NCBI GenBank assembly: GCA_051745935.1
Contig: JBNJEM010000239.1
Coordinates: 1 to 10,644, forward strand
Origin: JBNJEM01 sp051745935
GTDB lineage: Bacteria > Planctomycetota > Planctomycetia > Pirellulales > Pirellulaceae
Reading direction: 5' to 3'
Length of the DNA: 10,644 nt
Shown here: positions 6,509 through 10,644 of the stretch, in pieces
How the letters are laid out: every line of letters begins with the position of its first letter
How positions within the stretch are numbered: the stretch's first letter is position 1
Position numbers and translations under genes: made by a program
The notes under the pieces: model-generated
Databases searched by the model: none
Told to the model about the DNA's origin: nothing
What the model saw: the letters and a program-made list of their open reading frames with translations, nothing else

Positions 6509-6526
6509 GCTTCGTGATCACAAAGC
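6509..6526. promoter_or_regulatory. 18-bp near-perfect palindrome, possible operator
   Basis: GCTTCGTGATCACAAAGC has 9-bp half-sites with one mismatched pair, centred on TGATCA. It lies about 220 bases upstream of the 691-aa gene. The shape suits a dimeric regulator, but no regulator gene is adjacent and chance cannot be excluded. Confidence 0.25.
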
Positions 6527-6748
6527 CTTTATGACGTACCCCGCCAAACCGCAAGGCCAGAGTCCGCTCGGCCATGCGTTGGAATCAGCAGGAATCATGA
6601 CAGCGGACGGCGGCCTGCGCGCTCCACAGAGTCGTTTTCCAACCCTCATTGCCTGGAAGAGCCTTACTTCAGTTCGCTAAAGAGTTACCAAAATGTTTTC
6701 ATCAGGAATCGCAATAGGCTATAGACTCTCAAGGGGAGGTTCATCCGC

Positions 6749-8824
6749 ATGCTTAAAGGACACTTTCGTACTCTGATTGTGATGACAACGGCTGCGTGGT
6801 TACTGGTTCAGGCAACCGATGCCCGGGCCGCTGAGCTGGACGACGCCACGCGAAACGCGATCCGGCGGGCCGGCAACGTGGAGGAGGACGCGGCGCGTCT
6901 GGAGATCCTGCGAGAACTCCAGGCCGACTCGGAACTCCCTCCAGAGTTCGAGGCTGACCTCGAGAAGCTGATCGGATTCGTGGAGCGGTGGGTCGACGGT
7001 GAACGACTCCACTTTTTCTCTGGTCAGATATACAAGACGCGCGACTATGACTTTGGGATTGGGCCCGAGTCGCCATTGTATCCGCTCACCGCCCTCTATC
7101 GCGGCCGGGCCGTCTTCGCGGCGACCATACAGAGCGGGAATATCTGGAGTTACCCGGACCGGCGCGCGGACTGGTTCGCGACCGCCCGAAACTTCTTCGA
7201 GGAGGCCGGCGAGGCGTTTCCCGAAAACCGCATCGTCCGGATGTATCTGGGCGAACCCATTCCCTGGAAGAAGGACTGGCCCCACGTGGAGGCGGCTCCC
7301 CAATGGGCCGTGGACCAGCGCGCGGGGCTCGAGTCGATTGCCGAGATCATCGAATGGTGGATTGACAATCGGTTGCAGGAGAACGGGGAATATGGAGGTG
7401 GCTGGGGCGACGACTGCGAGATGTGGCGCTGGTGGGTACCGGCGATGATCGCGTTCGAGGACCAGAAGATCACCGCTGCCCAGCGAAAGTTCTCCGAGTC
7501 GCTGATGAGCCAGCCGCACATGAAGGGCGGTTACATGAACCGCATGACGGATGTTGAACACTCCGCGGAGGATTCCACCGATACGATCCTGCCGATGATG
7601 CACTTGGCGCCGGACGAAGAAGTGTGGCGAGCACGCGCCCGGCGGCTTGCCGAGCTGATGCGCGCGCGGTGGACGGGGCGAAACGAGCGTGGCTTCCTGC
7701 AGTTCAAGAGTACGTACTTCACGGTGGACCGGGTAGACGACAACCCCCAACGGGCCTGTGACACGCCCTATCACGTGAGAGCGATCCAGCCGGCGTTGCT
7801 TTATTGGCAACGGAGCGGCGATGCGGAACTGGCCAAGCTGTTCTCGGCGTGGATGGACACGTGGGTTGACGCCACGGCCAGGAGCGAGAACGGGAAACCG
7901 GCGGGCATCATTCCGGCCGCCATTCACTGGCCGGAAGGCACCATCGGAGGACTGTCCCCGGACTGGTGGTTCCCGAAGAACCACGGTGAGCCAACGCTTT
8001 ACGAATGGCCCAGCGCCATGGGAGCGCTCACCGACGCGTTGTTGTTGACGTATCACATGACGGACAACGAGAAGTATCTGCAACCGATCCGTTCCATGGC
8101 CCGCATTCGCCTGGATTACCTCGAAGATCCCAAGCAGGGTGAGCCGGGTAGCCGGGCATGGTGCGCCGCCCGCATGGGATTCTTGAACAGTACGCTGGCC
8201 AAGTACCGGCTGCTTACCGGTGACAAGACCTTTGACGACTTGCTGGCGTCGAATGGCTCGCCCTATCTTCGGTTTCGCCTTCAGGGCGAACGTTCCGGGT
8301 TGGAGGACGCGTTGAGTCGCAATGCGAAAGCCTTTGCGTACAACTTCGAGCGGTACACGAGCGAGGTGCGTTGGACGGATCGGGTGCTACGGTTTCCCGC
8401 CGTGTTTCGAGGCAGTGTGAAACTTGCCGAACCCCAGTACGAGGTGCACTCACCAAACCCCCGCCTCCTCTACTCCACGGCCACGGGAGATCCTGGCGGC
8501 CTGGGATACTTTCCACTGAATGCCGTCCGTTGGCGGACGCCGCCGCGCGGGATCGCGGCCTTGGTTACCGAGGCCGGGCCGTCTCGTTTCGGCGCTGAGT
8601 TGTTCCATTTCGGGACGGAGCCCCGCGCGATGGGCGCGGAATTCTATCTCCTCGATCCGGGATCGTACCGGCTCGTCGTCCGCGATGCCCCCCGGCAGGA
8701 TGCCGAGCCCGTCCAGGAGGAGCGATTCGACGCGCAAGGATCACGCACGCGGGTGGACTTCACGCTCCCGGCCCGCACGCCCTGTACGGTCGAGGTGCTC
8801 CAAGACAACGAAGCGGCCGAATGA
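6749..8824 (+). CDS. Large secreted protein of unknown function, possibly carbohydrate-active
   Basis: This encodes 691 residues, starting at ATG 6749 with GGGGAGG (6733-6739) nine bases upstream. The N-terminus is a clear signal peptide (basic MLKGHFR, hydrophobic core TLIVMTTAAWLLV, likely cleavage after ATDARA near 27), so it is exported. The mature protein is rich in helices and aromatic residues. Conserved-looking patches are IEWWIDNRLQENGEYGGGWGDDCEMWRWW split around 201-229 (GGGWGDD at 216-222), MTDVEHSAEDSTDT (266-279), and CDTPYHVRAIQPALLYW (337-353). These alternate with paired helices, as in alpha/alpha toroid enzymes (polysaccharide lyases and glycoside hydrolases). The C-terminal ~130 residues look beta-rich. 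D221, D222, E224, E270 and H271 are candidate polar active-site residues. I cannot assign a named family, and the enzyme idea is inference. The gene is monocistronic and converges with the PQQ-propeller gene 150 bases downstream. Confidence 0.9.
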   Translation: MLKGHFRTLIVMTTAAWLLVQATDARAAELDDATRNAIRRAGNVEEDAARLEILRELQADSELPPEFEADLEKLIGFVERWVDGERLHFFSGQIYKTRDYDFGIGPESPLYPLTALYRGRAVFAATIQSGNIWSYPDRRADWFATARNFFEEAGEAFPENRIVRMYLGEPIPWKKDWPHVEAAPQWAVDQRAGLESIAEIIEWWIDNRLQENGEYGGGWGDDCEMWRWWVPAMIAFEDQKITAAQRKFSESLMSQPHMKGGYMNRMTDVEHSAEDSTDTILPMMHLAPDEEVWRARARRLAELMRARWTGRNERGFLQFKSTYFTVDRVDDNPQRACDTPYHVRAIQPALLYWQRSGDAELAKLFSAWMDTWVDATARSENGKPAGIIPAAIHWPEGTIGGLSPDWWFPKNHGEPTLYEWPSAMGALTDALLLTYHMTDNEKYLQPIRSMARIRLDYLEDPKQGEPGSRAWCAARMGFLNSTLAKYRLLTGDKTFDDLLASNGSPYLRFRLQGERSGLEDALSRNAKAFAYNFERYTSEVRWTDRVLRFPAVFRGSVKLAEPQYEVHSPNPRLLYSTATGDPGGLGYFPLNAVRWRTPPRGIAALVTEAGPSRFGAELFHFGTEPRAMGAEFYLLDPGSYRLVVRDAPRQDAEPVQEERFDAQGSRTRVDFTLPARTPCTVEVLQDNEAAE

Positions 8825-8974
8825 GTCCCGCGACAGACCACGTGGAACAAACGGCCCAGCGAGATTCGCCTGAAGTATTAGCCATTCACCTCCAAAAAAC
8901 TCGACACCGGATAAGAGCCCGAAATCAGGAGGTCCGAGGCTCGGGGCCGAAGCCGCATGTCGCTGGCGAAACAG

Positions 8975-10273
8975 TCAGCGCGAAAAGTCGTAACACATCA
9001 ACGTATCATGGGCTCGAAGGTACAGCTTGCCGTCATGCACCACGGGGTGGGCCCAGGCGGGGCCGTCATCGACGGCCGCCGTGAAGACGCCGCGGACGCG
9101 AAATTCATCCGGATTGGCCTCAATCAACGCGACGAGAGCTCGTTTCTGGTAGCGGAACAGGATGTTTCCGTCGGCATAGAGAATGGCCGCGGAGCCGCTG
9201 GCCCGGGCCTCGCGCTTCCAATCCTCCGCCTTCCACTTGATCTCGCCCGTCAGAAAATCCAGGCAGACCGGTGTTCCGTTGTTCTGGCCGTCGCCTCCGT
9301 AAATGTGGTCGCCCACCAGCACCACGCCACCGTGGTGGTTTTCGAACTCGCGTGGTCCCAGGAAGTAGACTTCCTCAACGTCGAACGTATCCCCGGCCTT
9401 GGTCAGCTTCAACAGCGCGCTGCCGGTTTTATAACTCGTGGTGACGAACACATGGTTGCCTCGCACCACCGGTGAAGGAATATTCGCCACGTTATTCGCA
9501 ATCCGATTATATCCCCACAGGAAGTCCCCGGTTTCAGCCGCGACGCCAATGGCTCCCCGGCCTACGATCGTGAGGTACTGCCGGACTCCATCAATGGTCG
9601 CGACCACCACGGACGCGTACCCAGCGCCATCCTTGCCCCGGGACCCGATGTCGGGCAAAGCGCTTTTCCAAATCAGGTCCCCAGTGTGTTTGTCAAGGGC
9701 GACCAGCACAGCGTCCGTCGCGCCCGGCGTGCAAATCAACCGATCGCCATCAACCAAAGGAGACTCGCTCCACTTCCAACCCGACATCATGCGGCCGCCA
9801 AAATCCTGCTCCAGGTTCTTCTTCCATTTGAGTTCGCCGGTTGCCGTTTCCAAGCAGACCAGATCACCAGCGGTTCCCAGGGCGTAGAGATGATCACCGT
9901 CCACCGTCGGCGTGCAGCGTGATCCGTCCTTGTGAGGCGGACCGACTTTGGTCGCCCACAGTTCCTCTTGTGTATCCAGGTCAAACGCGATGACGAACTG
10001 GGATTTCTCGCCGCCGTCCGGGCGATCGCCCATGGTGAGTATGCGCCCGTCGACAATGGCCACGCTCGAATATCCAGTCCCACACCCCTCCATCCGCCAC
10101 AGCAACGGCGGCCCCTCTTCGGGAACCTCCTGCATCAAACCTGTTTCGGGGCAGATCCCCGTGCATTCAGGCCCGCGAAAGCGGGGCCAATCGGACTGCG
10201 CGCCGGCAACGGCCGTCAGGCACAAAAAAACACCGAGCAAAGTCGAATACAGCAAACCTTTTACCATTGTCAT
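8975..10273 (-). CDS. Secreted PQQ-binding-like beta-propeller protein (BamB-like)
   Basis: This encodes 432 residues. The signal peptide is MTMVKGLLYSTLLGVFLCLTAVAGA, with cleavage probably before QSDW (26). The mature start, DWPRFRGPECTGICPETGL, is the W-x-x-FRGP opening typical of planctomycete PQQ-like propeller proteins. PQQ-type blade ends (TGxxxW) recur as TQEELW (101-106), TGELKW (145-150), TGDLIW (197-202), TGDFLW (248-253) and TGEIKW (342-347), giving a seven- or eight-bladed propeller. Despite the name, such repeats need not bind quinone, and there is no alcohol-dehydrogenase active-site signature or CxxCH. It is probably periplasmic, as a scaffold or as an accessory to an enzyme elsewhere. 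The start may be the ATG at 10273 or the next at 10267. Both have only a weak upstream purine tract (CGGGATCG). Confidence 0.92.
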   Translation of the reverse strand: MTMVKGLLYSTLLGVFLCLTAVAGAQSDWPRFRGPECTGICPETGLMQEVPEEGPPLLWRMEGCGTGYSSVAIVDGRILTMGDRPDGGEKSQFVIAFDLDTQEELWATKVGPPHKDGSRCTPTVDGDHLYALGTAGDLVCLETATGELKWKKNLEQDFGGRMMSGWKWSESPLVDGDRLICTPGATDAVLVALDKHTGDLIWKSALPDIGSRGKDGAGYASVVVATIDGVRQYLTIVGRGAIGVAAETGDFLWGYNRIANNVANIPSPVVRGNHVFVTTSYKTGSALLKLTKAGDTFDVEEVYFLGPREFENHHGGVVLVGDHIYGGDGQNNGTPVCLDFLTGEIKWKAEDWKREARASGSAAILYADGNILFRYQKRALVALIEANPDEFRVRGVFTAAVDDGPAWAHPVVHDGKLYLRAHDTLMCYDFSR

Positions 10274-10462
10274 CGATCCCGTTTGTTGTCACTAAAAGTT
10301 TCGTTCTGGACATACCGCTCTCGCGGAGTCAATTCCGAGCGTGTTCCACATCGCTGTACCATTGACCGAACATGGATGGAAACACGAAATCTCAAGCAAT
10401 CAGCGCGATCCCGAATGAAAGAGCCAATCAGCGGCGCCGCTCACCAGCCGGCCTACGTTCAA

Positions 10463-10518
10463 ACCCCATAACAAAACCATTCAGGTGTCCTGTCATCCAA
10501 GACGTTTAGGAAGCCAGA
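10463..10518 (+). repeat. 85-nt dispersed repeat, copy C (partial)
   Basis: ACCCCATAACAAAACCAT opens this copy, identical to copy A over its first 18 bases, and about 45 of 56 positions match overall by eye. After CCAGA similarity to the remainder of copies A and B fades, so this copy is degenerate or shortened at its right side. It lies in the same orientation as copy A, upstream of a minus-strand secreted-protein gene. Confidence 0.65.
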
Positions 10519-10564
10519 TTCCACCACAGGATGTATAGTAGTCTGGTCCGCTGTCCCGGTCAAG

Positions 10565-10644
10565 GTAGCCGTTCACGGCTGCCGCTGCACGGCTTCGACA
10601 CAGGAGGCCGCATGGACGCCAGAGGCTTGTCCCGTGGTGGTTCA
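10565..10644 (+). repeat. REP-like repeat copy 3 (cut by window edge)
   Basis: GTAGCCGTTCACGGCTGCCG and the following 60 bases match the copies at 3280 and 6276. The hairpin is damaged: the left stem reads CCAGAGG (10619-10625) against CCCGTGG (10631-10637), two mismatches, with loop CTTGT kept. The window ends at GTGGTGGTTCA, so whether an inverted second arm follows cannot be seen. Confidence 0.7.

Larger units (their letters stand above)
5881..6748. other. Long spacer between divergent genes, no supportable CDS
   Basis: The 868 bases separate the minus-strand 71-aa gene from the plus-strand 691-aa gene. They hold a second REP-like copy (6276-6365), an inverted repeat at 6176-6210 and an imperfect palindrome at 6509-6526. 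AAATATATTTT (6020-6030) is a local AT-rich island that could belong to a minus-strand promoter, but no convincing -35/-10 pair was found. Just upstream of the 691-aa gene, TATAGA (6720-6725) could be a -10 box, with only a poor -35 candidate (TTTTCA, 6696-6701). None of the open frames in the spacer reads like a protein. Confidence 0.5.
10274..10644. other. Right-hand spacer with two repeat families
   Basis: No supportable gene lies between the PQQ-propeller start and the right edge. From 10274 to about 10462 I see no recognisable element; the promoter of the minus-strand gene should lie here but I cannot name a convincing one. Repeat copy C and the third REP-like copy fill most of the rest. 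Confidence 0.5.

Noticed and set aside
6800..8083. 427-codon minus-strand frame antisense to the 691-aa gene
   Set aside because: It is long because of GC-rich codon structure. The plus frame has a signal peptide, a ribosome binding site and coherent motifs; the antisense frame has none.
8825..8974. Intrinsic bidirectional terminator between the convergent genes
   Set aside because: The best candidate, GGTCCGAGGCTCGGGGCC, needs a bulge and a minimal loop and has no T-tract on either side.

Overview
The window looks like chromosomal DNA from a member of the Planctomycetota or a close PVC relative. This is inferred from gene content: a large secreted NPCBM / beta-propeller / CxxCH protein of the HzsA-related type, a secreted BamB-like PQQ-propeller protein, a large secreted protein of unknown function, a small 'PFxPFxIxLxDGR' protein, and GC-rich genes separated by long, repeat-laden spacers. 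No rRNA, tRNA, transposase, integrase or CRISPR array was seen.

Layout. (1) Positions 1 to about 3028, minus strand: the 5' three-quarters or more of an HzsA-related protein, whose 3' end lies off the left edge. (2) 3029-3883: a gene-poor spacer with an 85-nt dispersed repeat (copy A, overlapping the 5' end of gene 1), a REPIN-like double palindrome and a 16-bp tandem repeat. (3) 3884-5015, minus strand: a probable two-gene unit, a spermidine-synthase-fold methyltransferase-like protein followed by a DksA/TraR zinc-finger protein. (4) 5016-6748: a spacer with repeat copy B, a possible 30-codon ORF followed by a 10-bp inverted repeat, a 71-aa protein with an excellent ribosome binding site (minus strand), a second REP-like copy and some small palindromes. 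(5) 6749-8824, plus strand: a 691-aa secreted protein of unknown function. (6) 8975-10273, minus strand: a 432-aa secreted PQQ-propeller protein, convergent with (5). (7) 10274-10644: a spacer with repeat copy C and a third REP-like copy cut by the right edge.

The protein genes do not form one pathway. The three large ones all appear exported and suggest periplasmic or surface metabolism: heme and propeller proteins plus a possible carbohydrate-active protein. The methyltransferase and DksA-like genes are probably co-transcribed. The most noteworthy content is in the spacers. Three independent repeat families occupy them, and one repeat copy appears to supply the signal-peptide coding sequence of the HzsA-related gene.
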